NCBI RefSeq assembly: GCF_017916275.1
Contig: NZ_JAFMST010000001.1
Span: forward strand, 248,001-312,000
Direction of reading: 5' to 3'
DNA from: Rubellimicrobium arenae
GTDB lineage: Bacteria; Pseudomonadota; Alphaproteobacteria; Rhodobacterales; Rhodobacteraceae
DNA length: 64,000 nt
How positions within the stretch are numbered: the stretch's first letter is position 1; each line of letters starts with the position of its first letter. Positions 44,148 to 52,315 of the stretch are shown piece by piece. The notes under the pieces are model-generated. The model had not been told where the DNA came from. It was given only the letters and a program-made list of their open reading frames with translations, and did no database searches. A program made the position numbers and the translations under genes.

Positions 44148-44237
44148 GGAGAGATGCCGGAGCGGTCGAACGGGGCGGTCTCGAAAACCGTTAGGGGTGC
44201 AAGCCCCTCCAGGGTTCGAATCCCTGTCTCTCCGCCA
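44148..44237 (+). tRNA. tRNA-Ser (anticodon CGA)
   Basis: A complete class II tRNA: acceptor stem GGAGAGA/TCTCTCC, anticodon loop CTCGAAA with anticodon CGA (reads UCG), a long variable arm of the serine type (TAGGGGTGCAAGCCCCTCC) and the T arm GGGTTCGAATCCC. CCA is encoded. Its 3' end is the left attachment site of the element that follows. Confidence 0.95.
44223..44237 (+). repeat. attL: 3' end of tRNA-Ser
   Basis: CCTGTCTCTCCGCCA, 15 bases, identical to 57558-57572. The tRNA gene stays intact. Confidence 0.85.
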
Positions 44238-44298
44238 ACTTACTTCCTAAGGTGCTGTCTTATATGGCAGTTACAGCGCCCTGCCGATTTTACCCATC

Positions 44299-44493
44299 AT
44301 GCTACCCGCCATCACGGAAGCTACCGGCTCGGAGGCGGGTGGCAAGGCGGCGGCCATCGCATACACCCTGATCGAGACGGCCAAGCTTAACGTCATCGAC
44401 CCACAGGCTTGGCTCGCCGACACCCTGGCGCGCCTGCCTGACCACAAGATCACGAGGATCGATGAGCTACTCCCCTGGTCCTGGCGGCCGTAG
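44299..44493 (+). pseudogene. IS66-family TnpC transposase remnant (C-terminus only)
   Basis: A 64-residue open frame that matches only the C-terminus of IS66 transposases: GGKAAAIAYTLIETAKLNVID-type text, then DPQAWLADTLARLPDHKITR and IDELLPWSW, the usual end of TnpC. About 450 residues are missing, and the frame upstream runs into the element's left end within 60 bases, so this is a truncated leftover. Confidence 0.85.
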
Positions 44494-44566
44494 CGGTCAC
44501 GCTGGACAGTTCCTGCGGCGCCGAGCCTTCGTCCGGACCTGTATCTTAAGTGACACTGGCTGCTAC

Positions 44567-47500
44567 CTAGATGGGCTGCACGGCCGTTGGCAAGCCGTGG
44601 GCCGGTTCGACGGCGTCCTCGACACGGAAGGCCTTCCCGAGGAACCAGCCTCCTGCATCGCTTATCCTTTCGACCACGCTGAACAGCGACGGTACGAAGA
44701 GGAGGGAGAGCAGGGTCGAGAGCAGCAGGCCCCCGATCACCGCGATAGCCATGGGTGCGCGGAACTCGCCACCGGTGCTATGGGCAAGGGCCGAGGGCAC
44801 CATACCCGCGGCCATTGCAATGGTGGTCATGATGATGGGTCGCGCCCGCTTGTGGCCCGCCTCAATCATCGCAGTGGCCCGGTCAGTACCGTTCCGGGAC
44901 GCCTCGAGGGCGAACTCTACGAGCATGATGGCGTTCTTGGTCACGATGCCCATCAGCATTAGGAAGCCGATTACCACCGACAGCCCAATGCCCGCACCGT
45001 AGAGGTAGAGGGCGAAGATAGCGCCGCCGATGGCCAGCGGCAGCGACAGGAGGATTGTGACAGGCGTCACGAAGCTGCCGAACAGAAGCACGAGCACCAC
45101 GTAAACGAGCAGGACCCCCGCCCCCATCGCCAGCGCAAAGCTCGAGAAGACTTCGTTCATGGTCTCCACATCGCCGGCAGCCTGGATCGATGTCCCCTCG
45201 GGCATCGCGGCGGCGATAGGGAGTTGCATGATGGCCTGGTTTGCGGGGCCAAGGACTGCGCCTTCGGCCAGGTCGGCCTCAACAGCGACTCGGTAGCTCT
45301 GATCGTAGCGCTCGATGACGCTCGGCCCCGTGGCGAGGCGGATGTCGGCTAGGACCGCGAAGGGGACCTGTGCTCCGGTGGAAGAGCGCACACGCAGGCC
45401 AATAAGTTGCGAAAGATCGTTGCGCGCAGCCTCAGCCAAGCGCACCCGGATGGGGATCTGCTCCTCGCCTGCATCGAACTGCGCGAGGTTGGAGTCGCTA
45501 TCGCCCAACGTCGCCACTCTGATGGTTGAAGCTAAGGTCACCGCGTTGACCCCCAGCTCGGCAGCGATCTCAGGCCGGGGGGTGATCTGGATCTCTGGCC
45601 GTACTAGGGCCGCCTCGGTCGAGACAGCACGCAATTCGGGCAGTGTCTTCATTTCCTGAGCAAGCGCCCGTGCGGCCGTCGAAGCCGCGACCTCGGTGTC
45701 GCCCAGCACGTTGATGGATATGTCGCGCTGCTGGTTCTCGTTCAGCAGGAAAAGTCGGACGTCGGGAATATCCGCCACGCGTGCTGCAATCTCTTGGTCA
45801 ATCTCTGCGCCGGCGCGCTCGCGCGCTTCCTTCTCGCCGTAGTTGATCTGCACGTTGACGGCAGTCGCGGAGGAGCCGTCGACGAAGATGCCCTCGACCT
45901 CCGGGATCTCAGCGAGGAGGTTGGTGACCTCTTGTCCCACGGCCCGGGCTTCCGCGAGCGTGGAGCCGGGCGGTAGTTCGATCGAGATGGCCGCACGGCC
46001 GGTGTCGCTGGCCGGGATAAACTCGGTCGGCAGAAGCGTGGCGGAGTAGATGGAGCCCGCGAAGACGAAGATACCCAAGACAAGGGTCACAAGGCGGTGG
46101 CGCAGGGTCCAGCCGAGAATGCGGAGGTAGTTCCGCATGAGCCAACCATCTGGTGTCTCGTGTCCTGCTCTATGGCTTCGCAGGAAATAGGCTGCGAACA
46201 TAGGCGTGATGAGGCGTGCCACGAGCAGCGAAAACAGCACCGCGACCGCCACGGTGATCCCAAACTGCTTGAAGTACTGGCCGGCAATACCGGGCATGAA
46301 GCTCACGGGGGCAAAGACCGCCACAATGGTGAAGCTGATGGCGATCACCGTGGTACCGATCTCGGCCGCAGCCTCCATGGCAGCATCGAAGGCCCGCTGG
46401 CCGGCTTGGATGTGGCGGACGATATTCTCGATCTCGACGATGGCATCGTCCACCAGGATCCCAGTCACGAGTGTAATCCCGAGGAGGCTCACGGTGTTGA
46501 GCGAGAAGCCCAGCAGATCCATCACGATGAACGTGGGGATGATCGACAGCGGCAACGCGACCGCTGTCACAATCGTGGCGCGCCAATCACGAAGGAACAG
46601 GAACACAACGATGATGGCCAGGGCCGCGCCCTCGTAGAGCGTGTCCATGGCGGAATGGTAGTTGGCCTCGGTGTAGACGGTCGCGTCGTCCACAAGCGCG
46701 AAGCGTGTGTCGGTATACCGCTCCGCCAGCGCGGCGAGCCGCTCCTTGACCGCCTCGGCCGCAACGAGGTCGCTCTCGCCCGTGGCGCGGAAGACGCCGA
46801 AAGCCACCACGGGTTGGCCATCAAAGAGCGCGAAGTTCTCGGCCTCGCTCGCGCCGTCGCTGATCGTGCCCAGTTGGTCGAGCCGGATCGTGTCCCCGGT
46901 GCCAAGGCGGATCGCGGTCTGCCCAAGCGCACGAACGGAGGCCGCTGAGCCCAGTGCCCGGATCGAGTATTCCTGTCCGGCTAGATCCCCCTCGCCGCTT
47001 CCCACATCCGCGTTGCTCTGCGCCACCTGAGCGTTCACGTCGGCGGCAGTGAGCCCGAAGGCGAGGAGACGGTTCGGGTCGAGTTCTACCCGGATCTCGC
47101 GCTCGGCCCCGCCCAGGCGCGTGACCCGGCCCACACCCGCGGCAGCCTGGAGCTCACGGGCGACGACCTCGTCCACAAAGTAGGACAGCTCCTCGATCGA
47201 GCGGGTGGGATCGGAGACGGCATAGGTCAGAATGGCGCCGCCTGTCACATCGAGGCGCTGTACGACGGGCTCAGTCACATCGTCAGGGAGCTCTTGGCGA
47301 ATGCTGGAGATTGCGTCCTTGACGTCGTTGACGGCCCGGTCGGTGTCCGTGCCGATCTCGAACTCGATCGTGAGCCTTGCCGCACCGTCGTTGGCTGTGG
47401 CTGAGACGTGACGTACACCATCCACGTCCCGCACCTCGGCCTCGATCGGCTGGACGATCTGGCCCACAACTTCGGAGGGAGCCGCACCGGCCAGGTCCAC

Positions 47501-47644
47501 CGAAACCGTCACGATCGGAATGTCAACGTTCGGCATCTGCGTGACTGGCATCCGCAGGAAGCTCACAAGACCGGCCAAGCAAAGGACAAGAAAGAGCGCG
47601 ATGGGCGTGACGGGCCGTCGGATTCCCCAGGCTGACAGGTTCAT
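44567..47644 (-). CDS. RND-family efflux pump, inner-membrane transporter (HAE1 type)
   Basis: A 1025-residue proton-driven multidrug pump of the AcrB/HAE1 family. The two halves each have a membrane helix followed by a large periplasmic loop. The proton-relay residues are intact: Asp-Asp in LVDDAIVEIEN (about 405) and Lys in GIVTKNAIMLVEFA (about 935). It starts MNLSAWGIRRPVTPIALF. Its ATG overlaps the stop of the membrane-fusion gene by 4 bases. It makes up the main cargo of the element. No outer-membrane channel gene is present, so the chromosome would have to supply one. Confidence 0.92.
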   Translation of the reverse strand: MNLSAWGIRRPVTPIALFLVLCLAGLVSFLRMPVTQMPNVDIPIVTVSVDLAGAAPSEVVGQIVQPIEAEVRDVDGVRHVSATANDGAARLTIEFEIGTDTDRAVNDVKDAISSIRQELPDDVTEPVVQRLDVTGGAILTYAVSDPTRSIEELSYFVDEVVARELQAAAGVGRVTRLGGAEREIRVELDPNRLLAFGLTAADVNAQVAQSNADVGSGEGDLAGQEYSIRALGSAASVRALGQTAIRLGTGDTIRLDQLGTISDGASEAENFALFDGQPVVAFGVFRATGESDLVAAEAVKERLAALAERYTDTRFALVDDATVYTEANYHSAMDTLYEGAALAIIVVFLFLRDWRATIVTAVALPLSIIPTFIVMDLLGFSLNTVSLLGITLVTGILVDDAIVEIENIVRHIQAGQRAFDAAMEAAAEIGTTVIAISFTIVAVFAPVSFMPGIAGQYFKQFGITVAVAVLFSLLVARLITPMFAAYFLRSHRAGHETPDGWLMRNYLRILGWTLRHRLVTLVLGIFVFAGSIYSATLLPTEFIPASDTGRAAISIELPPGSTLAEARAVGQEVTNLLAEIPEVEGIFVDGSSATAVNVQINYGEKEARERAGAEIDQEIAARVADIPDVRLFLLNENQQRDISINVLGDTEVAASTAARALAQEMKTLPELRAVSTEAALVRPEIQITPRPEIAAELGVNAVTLASTIRVATLGDSDSNLAQFDAGEEQIPIRVRLAEAARNDLSQLIGLRVRSSTGAQVPFAVLADIRLATGPSVIERYDQSYRVAVEADLAEGAVLGPANQAIMQLPIAAAMPEGTSIQAAGDVETMNEVFSSFALAMGAGVLLVYVVLVLLFGSFVTPVTILLSLPLAIGGAIFALYLYGAGIGLSVVIGFLMLMGIVTKNAIMLVEFALEASRNGTDRATAMIEAGHKRARPIIMTTIAMAAGMVPSALAHSTGGEFRAPMAIAVIGGLLLSTLLSLLFVPSLFSVVERISDAGGWFLGKAFRVEDAVEPAHGLPTAVQPI

Positions 47645-48843
47645 TGGTCTTCTCCTGTGTGGTCGTCCGTCAGAACGGGACGGATCACGTCGCCGTCGCT
47701 GAAGAAGGCGGCAGCGCGGGCCACGACCTGATCGCCGGGCTCGAGGCCCGAAACGACCTCGCGCCACTCCTCCCACAATAGACCTGCAACCACAGGCTGC
47801 CGCTCGATCACACCGTCCTGAACACGAAGGACATAGCTCTCCTCGGCATCGGTGATGACGGCCGAGGCCGGAACGGCAAGCGCGTCGCGCTCCGCGACGG
47901 CGATCCAGCCCGCCGCAAAAAGACCAGGCCGCAGGCCTTCGCGCGCTTCAAGCCGGATGCGGACTGTGCCGAGGCGGTTGGCTGGGTCCACGACGGGCGA
48001 GACCAACCGGACGCTGCCCTCCAGTGGATCGAGGCCGGCCACCTCAAGCTCGACCGGGTCGTCCACCGCGATCAGACCAAGTTCCGTCTCCACGACCTCG
48101 GCTTCCACCTCGACGAGGCCATCGCGAATGATGCGATAAATGGGCTCCCCGCCCAAGCTGGTCATGGAGCCGATCTGGCCGTTGCGGACTGAGATGAGCC
48201 CTTTCACTGGCGCCGTGATCTCGGCATGCTCGAGGTTAATACGAGCAAGGTCGAGAGCCGCCTGTGCCTGCTGAAACTGCGCAGCCGCCATGCCAAAGCC
48301 ATCCTGGGCCGAAGCGAGAGAAGCGGCGGCAGTCAGCGCAGCCGCCGTCGCATCGTCCAGGTTGGCCTGGGTGGCCGTGCCATTCTCGTGCAGGGCCTTC
48401 GTGCGGTCGAGCGCCTGGTTCACTTGGCTCACCGTCGCCTCGGAGGAGGCAATGGCGTTACGCGCCTGCCGCATGCCGGCGACCGCTCTTGCGTTCTCTG
48501 CTTCGGCCTGAGCCAGTTGTCTCCGGAGCGCGTGGTCGTCCAAGTGAGCGATAAGCTGTCCCGTCTCGACGTGGTCGCCGACATCCACATAGAGCCCAAT
48601 GATGGGATATCCGCTGATCTCCGGATAGACCAGCACCTCCTCCCGAGGAATAAGCGTGCCTGCGATGGCGACCCTCTGGACCAGTGCGCGCTCCGCCGCC
48701 AGGGCGACCGTCACCGCAGGGACCACTCCCTCGCCCTGCTCCTCGCCTCCTTGCGCCAAGAGCGATGAGGGAGCGAGCCCCGGCACGAGACTGCTGAAAA
48801 CAACAATGCTGACCGGAACAACGAACCTCTGAATCCCTGACAT
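47641..48843 (-). CDS. RND efflux membrane-fusion (periplasmic adaptor) protein
   Basis: A 400-residue HlyD/AcrA-type adaptor that joins the RND pump to an outer-membrane channel. It has a signal peptide (ending SLLAQGGEE near residue 32), a biotinyl-lipoyl split motif (GYPIIGLYVDVGDHVETGQLIAHLDD and AEITAPVKGLISVRNGQIGS) around a coiled coil, then the beta-barrel and proximal domains. No lipobox. The ATG at 48843 follows AGGAG. It is the first gene of the pump operon; no regulator gene is adjacent. Confidence 0.9.
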   Translation of the reverse strand: MSGIQRFVVPVSIVVFSSLVPGLAPSSLLAQGGEEQGEGVVPAVTVALAAERALVQRVAIAGTLIPREEVLVYPEISGYPIIGLYVDVGDHVETGQLIAHLDDHALRRQLAQAEAENARAVAGMRQARNAIASSEATVSQVNQALDRTKALHENGTATQANLDDATAAALTAAASLASAQDGFGMAAAQFQQAQAALDLARINLEHAEITAPVKGLISVRNGQIGSMTSLGGEPIYRIIRDGLVEVEAEVVETELGLIAVDDPVELEVAGLDPLEGSVRLVSPVVDPANRLGTVRIRLEAREGLRPGLFAAGWIAVAERDALAVPASAVITDAEESYVLRVQDGVIERQPVVAGLLWEEWREVVSGLEPGDQVVARAAAFFSDGDVIRPVLTDDHTGEDQ

Positions 48844-49174
48844 GAACGGACTCCTATGTTCTGTCGACCTCATCCGAGGTATCTCGGCGGTCGTGTTCGC
48901 TGTCGACGATGACCTCCAGCGGCTTGGGTGTTGGGCTGCACTGGCTCTTGAGAGGGTGCCAGATCTCCACTTCCTGCGTTTGGACTATATCACATTTGCA
49001 AGCGACATGCGCGGGGATCCTGCCACCCAGCAGGCCATGGTTCTGGTTCACCATCATCGGCCGAGAATGGGGCCGTTCCTCAGTTCACTTCGGCCCTGGG
49101 CACCAAGCACTCATCTTCGGCGGCGAAATCCTAACCACTGGCCTGATGAGTTGTAGCGGCCAGACCAGACGTGT
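48844..49174. other. Intergenic stretch between the efflux operon and the insertion sequence
   Basis: 331 bases with short open frames on both strands (up to 104 codons) but no recognised motif, signal peptide or ribosome-binding site. It should hold the efflux promoter; no operator could be named. Confidence 0.5.
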
Positions 49175-49186
49175 GTGGACGCCCCC

Positions 49187-49434
49187 TGGGATGCAAGTGA
49201 TACTTGGCACGATCGGGCATGTGGTCAGGTGCGGTCGTGTGTCCGGCCTCGAAGATGCGGCCTGTCATGCGCCGCGGGCCTGTATGGAGATATGCAGGTC
49301 AGGCCCAGTTCGCTTACCCGCGCTCGATGGCGCTCCGTCCGGAATGCTGGTTCGCCCGACCCGGTCTCGTGACCGTCTGCCCTTACGTTCCTTCGCTCCT
49401 CTCACATCCTCGGCGACAACCCGACGATCCTGGC
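49187..49434 (-). ncRNA. Candidate bridge-RNA (seekRNA) region of the IS1111-type element
   Basis: About 250 bases of non-coding DNA lie downstream of the transposase stop, inside the element, while only 60 bases lie upstream of its start. In the IS1111 group the guide RNA that pairs with target and donor is encoded on that downstream side. No structure was computed, so this is a positional inference. Confidence 0.25.
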
Positions 49435-50463
49435 CTAGGCGGCCGCCATCGCCGGATCCCTGTAGACCTCTCCCTTGTTCATGAGCGCCCAGGCGACACG
49501 GGCCATGCGGTTGGCCAGCGCCACGGCCACCAGCATCTTCGGCTTGCGCGCCAGCATCCGCGCAAGCCACGAGCCCTCGGGGAGGCCCTTGCGCGCGGCC
49601 CATCGCACCACCGCCACCGCGCCAATGATCAGCAGCCGCCGGATGTCCTTCTGGCCCATCTTCGACGTTCGGCCCAGCCGGTCCTTGCCCCCGCTCGAGT
49701 GCTGTCTCGGCGTCAGGCCAACCCAGGCGGCGAAGTCGCGGCCTTTCGAGAAGGTCTCCATGGGCGGCGCAAAGGTGGTGATCGCCGCTGCGGTGATGGC
49801 GCCCACGCCCGGGATCGTTGTCAGCCGTCGCGCCGCATCGTCGGCGGCCGCACGGCGACGAAGCTCGGCATCGAGGTCCGCGATCTTCGCAGCCAGACCA
49901 GCGATCTGGTCCAGCATAAGGCGCGCCAGGTCGCGCACCGCCGCAGGCAGCAGCCCATCATCCCCCTCGATGACGGCCGCGAGACGCCCGACATGCGCCG
50001 GACCGGTGGGGGCGACGATGCCCTGCTCGGCCAGATGCGCACGCAGGGCATTGATCGTCTGCGTGCGCTGGCGAACTAGCAGGTCTCGGGTGCGGTAAGC
50101 CATCGCTGCGGCCTGCTGGGCCTCAGACTTCACGGCCACGAACCGCATGGTCGGCCGCGATGCGGCTTCCGTAATCGCCTCGGCATCGGCCATGTCGTTC
50201 TTCTGCCTCTTCACGAACGGCTTCACATAGGCCGGCGGGATCAGCCGCACCTCGTGGCCGAGATCGCCAATAGCCCGGCCCCAGTAATGCGCACTGGCGC
50301 AAGCCTCCATCGCCACCACGCACCGCGGCTGCCGGCCAAGGAACTCCAGCAGCTGCGCACGCGATAGCTTGCGCCGAAAGACCACAGACCCATCGACCCC
50401 GGCGCCGTGCGCCTGAAACACGTTCTTGGCCAGATCCAAGCCGATGATGCTAACCTCTCCCAT
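49435..50463 (-). CDS. IS110/IS1111-family transposase (DEDD recombinase)
   Basis: A 342-residue transposase. The N-terminal RuvC-like domain shows GLDLAKNVFQ (Asp 9), VVAMEACASAHYWGR (Glu about 52) and the DMADAEAI cluster (about 95). The C-terminal Tnp20 domain has LTTIPGVGAITAAAI and the serine loop AAWVGLTPRQHSSGGKDRLGR. No frameshift or stop is seen, so the element may be active. Confidence 0.93.
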   Translation of the reverse strand: MGEVSIIGLDLAKNVFQAHGAGVDGSVVFRRKLSRAQLLEFLGRQPRCVVAMEACASAHYWGRAIGDLGHEVRLIPPAYVKPFVKRQKNDMADAEAITEAASRPTMRFVAVKSEAQQAAAMAYRTRDLLVRQRTQTINALRAHLAEQGIVAPTGPAHVGRLAAVIEGDDGLLPAAVRDLARLMLDQIAGLAAKIADLDAELRRRAAADDAARRLTTIPGVGAITAAAITTFAPPMETFSKGRDFAAWVGLTPRQHSSGGKDRLGRTSKMGQKDIRRLLIIGAVAVVRWAARKGLPEGSWLARMLARKPKMLVAVALANRMARVAWALMNKGEVYRDPAMAAA

Positions 50464-50534
50464 GGACGCCCTCCTCCTAGCGGTGCTTCAACACCCGCTA
50501 CCTTGGCACATCGATGCCGTCGGGGGGCGTCCAC

Positions 50535-50836
50535 CCCATCGCTTACCTTCTGCAGGCTGTGAAACTTGTTCCTCGGAGGACCTATCTCCGATAGCCCGGG
50601 CCAAGCTCGGCCTGGGTTGTGGCGAGGTGCAGTGAGACCTCCTGGCAGGCCTAGCGGTCAGGCCGGACGCTTACGCCAGCAGCGCACGAAGTGCACGACT
50701 GCCAAGTTTCACTTGGCCGTTAGTGGCACTCGGACCGGCTCTCATCCGACAAACCGCAAGAAGGGCAATGTCAAACGCCCACTCTGGCTCCGAACTGAAA
50801 GCCGATCGGCCGATAGCTCGGCGTCGATAAGCAAAG
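50535..50836. other. Intergenic stretch beyond the insertion sequence
   Basis: 302 bases with no supported gene. An imperfect inverted repeat (CCCGGGCC and GGCCTGGG, near 50597-50618) is the only structure seen. Confidence 0.4.
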
Positions 50837-51382
50837 CTAGTTGCCGTTTCCAAGAGGAGTTTCGAGGAGTCGTATTTCGAACTGTAATTCCGTCACCTGC
50901 TCGCGGAGCCTCTCAATCTCCTGCTGGCTCTCGGCTAACAGCGCTGCTTGAGTTTGGGCCAATGCGCTGTCTACCTCTTCTCGGGCAGCTGTAGTAAAGG
51001 CTTCCTGAAGTAGGTCAGAGGCATCGAGGCAGTGACCTTCCTTGACCGTTCCGCTCCGAACTAGAACGGCCTTTCCGACTTTCTCGCCAGCAATGGTTCG
51101 TGGGGCATCTACCAACGAAACCTGCAGTATGTCTCCCTCAGATAGTAACGCCAAGCGACCGCTTCCCTCGCTCACCTGCCAGTTTCGCCATGCGCCTATT
51201 CCATGAAGCTGTCCCCGGCCATCGTGCTGCAGAACCGGCATCATCAGTTCCCCTTCGAAATAGCAGACCATGGCCGCAGCTGAGCGTAAGGTCTCAAGAG
51301 CTGCCGACCGTTGCTCCTCTGCTCGCGCAATCCCGTTCCAAGCAATCACAAGCGTCGCGGCACTCAGCAGGCGGAGCATCAT
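50837..51382 (-). CDS. Secreted protein with a C-terminal coiled coil, unknown
   Basis: A 181-residue protein with a signal peptide (residues ~1-21, ending GIARAEE), a compact middle (VCYFEGELMMPVLQHDGRGQ, and a beta-rich SGRLALLSEGDILQVSLVD), and a coiled-coil end rich in Glu/Gln/Leu. Two starts are possible (51382 and 51379), behind GAAGG. Its 5' end overlaps the 3' end of the HTH gene upstream by 89 bases on the same strand. Family not recognised. Confidence 0.6.
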   Translation of the reverse strand: MMLRLLSAATLVIAWNGIARAEEQRSAALETLRSAAAMVCYFEGELMMPVLQHDGRGQLHGIGAWRNWQVSEGSGRLALLSEGDILQVSLVDAPRTIAGEKVGKAVLVRSGTVKEGHCLDASDLLQEAFTTAAREEVDSALAQTQAALLAESQQEIERLREQVTELQFEIRLLETPLGNGN

Positions 51383-51980
51383 AAACCTTCCTATAAGGGC
51401 AGCTAACCGAGCGTATCGCGTCTTGGACGATGTTGCTATCCAACTGCTTGTCGACTTCCTCCGGCGTTTCCGCTTGCTGCCACGCCGCCCACCGCTGCCG
51501 CTGGGCCTCGGCTATCTTGGCCCGCCCTTCGGCCGTCCTCGGCCCTGTGCTCTTGCCGCCGTGGAACTTGCAGCGTCGCCGTCCGGGCTCGCTCTTGAGG
51601 CGGCAGGGCAGCCCCTTGCGGGTGCGTGCCCCACAAGGAACCCGAAGCTTGGCGTTGCGCTGGGCCTCCCGCTCTCGCAGGCGAGCACCGCTGACCTCGG
51701 CCTCCCGACCCAGGCTGGCCTGCCAGGGGTCAGGGGCGGTAAGACCCCATGCCCGCGCGCGCGCATTTGGTGTCCGAAAAACCATCAGCCCGAGCGCCTG
51801 GCGCAGCCGGCGGGGGGCGTGGCCGTGCATCGGGACCGCGGCCTTGCGCTCCCAATACTGCACGGTGTCCCGGCTCAGGCCGCACAGCGCCGCAAGGCGG
51901 ACCTGCGAGAGCCCAGCGGCCTTGCGGTGCGCCCGCAGCGCCGCCCCGGTCAGGACGGTTGCACCCTTACCCTGGCTCAT
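51294..51980 (-). CDS. HTH protein fused to an HGG-motif domain (phage/island type)
   Basis: A 228-residue protein. Residues ~10-60 are an XRE-like helix-turn-helix (GAALRAHRKAAGLSQVRLAALCGLSRDTVQYWERKA). Residues ~110-160 have CGARTRKGLPCRLKSEPGRRR and CKFHGGKSTGPRTAEGRAKI, the HGG-x-STGP motif of small proteins common in phages and islands. It is the last of a run of ATGA-coupled genes. The final ~30 residues, overlapping the secreted-protein gene, do not look like the rest and may be read-through past a lost stop. Confidence 0.7.
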   Translation of the reverse strand: MSQGKGATVLTGAALRAHRKAAGLSQVRLAALCGLSRDTVQYWERKAAVPMHGHAPRRLRQALGLMVFRTPNARARAWGLTAPDPWQASLGREAEVSGARLREREAQRNAKLRVPCGARTRKGLPCRLKSEPGRRRCKFHGGKSTGPRTAEGRAKIAEAQRQRWAAWQQAETPEEVDKQLDSNIVQDAIRSVSCPYRKVYDAPPAECRDACDCLERDCASRGATVGSS

Positions 51981-52315
51981 GCCGCGTTCCGTTCGTGGAT
52001 CATTGCCAAGGCTGAGGCGGGCCACTCAACAACCATCCGCGCGAGACGTGGGACTGTCGGTCCGGCAGCCGTTGCTGCTCCACCAAAGAGGCGCTGGGCT
52101 CGCTCCACGCGCCAGCGGGACCTCCGATAAGCCATAGCCCTTTCGCACGGCCTAGCCACGGTGTGGCACGGGGCTCGGCAACCCCGTGCACGTGCTATTC
52201 GTGCTATTCGTGCGATTTCGGGCGGCGCAGAGGTGGGTGGATTAGCACGGGTCGCACGAATAGCACGGCTCCCTGCCGCCACGTCGCTCGCCACGGTCAT
52301 GAGAGCGTCGTTCAT
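51977..52315 (-). CDS. Small island protein, unknown
   Basis: A 112-residue, Ala/Arg-rich protein with a short repeat (IARIARIAR, from three 9-base DNA repeats near 52193). Both ends overlap neighbours by ATGA (DUF3987 gene upstream, HTH gene downstream), which is the main reason to call it real. Family not recognised. Confidence 0.5.
   Translation of the reverse strand: MNDALMTVASDVAAGSRAIRATRANPPTSAPPEIARIARIARARGCRAPCHTVARPCERAMAYRRSRWRVERAQRLFGGAATAAGPTVPRLARMVVEWPASALAMIHERNAA

Larger units (their letters stand above)
49175..50534 (-). mobile_element. IS110-family (IS1111 group) insertion sequence
   Basis: One transposase gene lies between a 12-base inverted repeat: GTGGACGCCCCC at 49175-49186 and its complement GGGGGCGTCCAC at 50523-50534. 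Further partial identity extends inward. IS1111-group elements have such subterminal repeats and do not usually duplicate their target; none is evident here. Length about 1.36 kb. Confidence 0.75.

Noticed and set aside
48842-49156. 104-codon plus-strand frame between efflux operon and IS
   Set aside because: No ribosome-binding site, no motif and it overlaps the expected efflux promoter region.
50566-50994. 142-codon plus-strand frame after the IS element
   Set aside because: No start context or recognised motif, and it overlaps the supported secreted-protein gene on the other strand.
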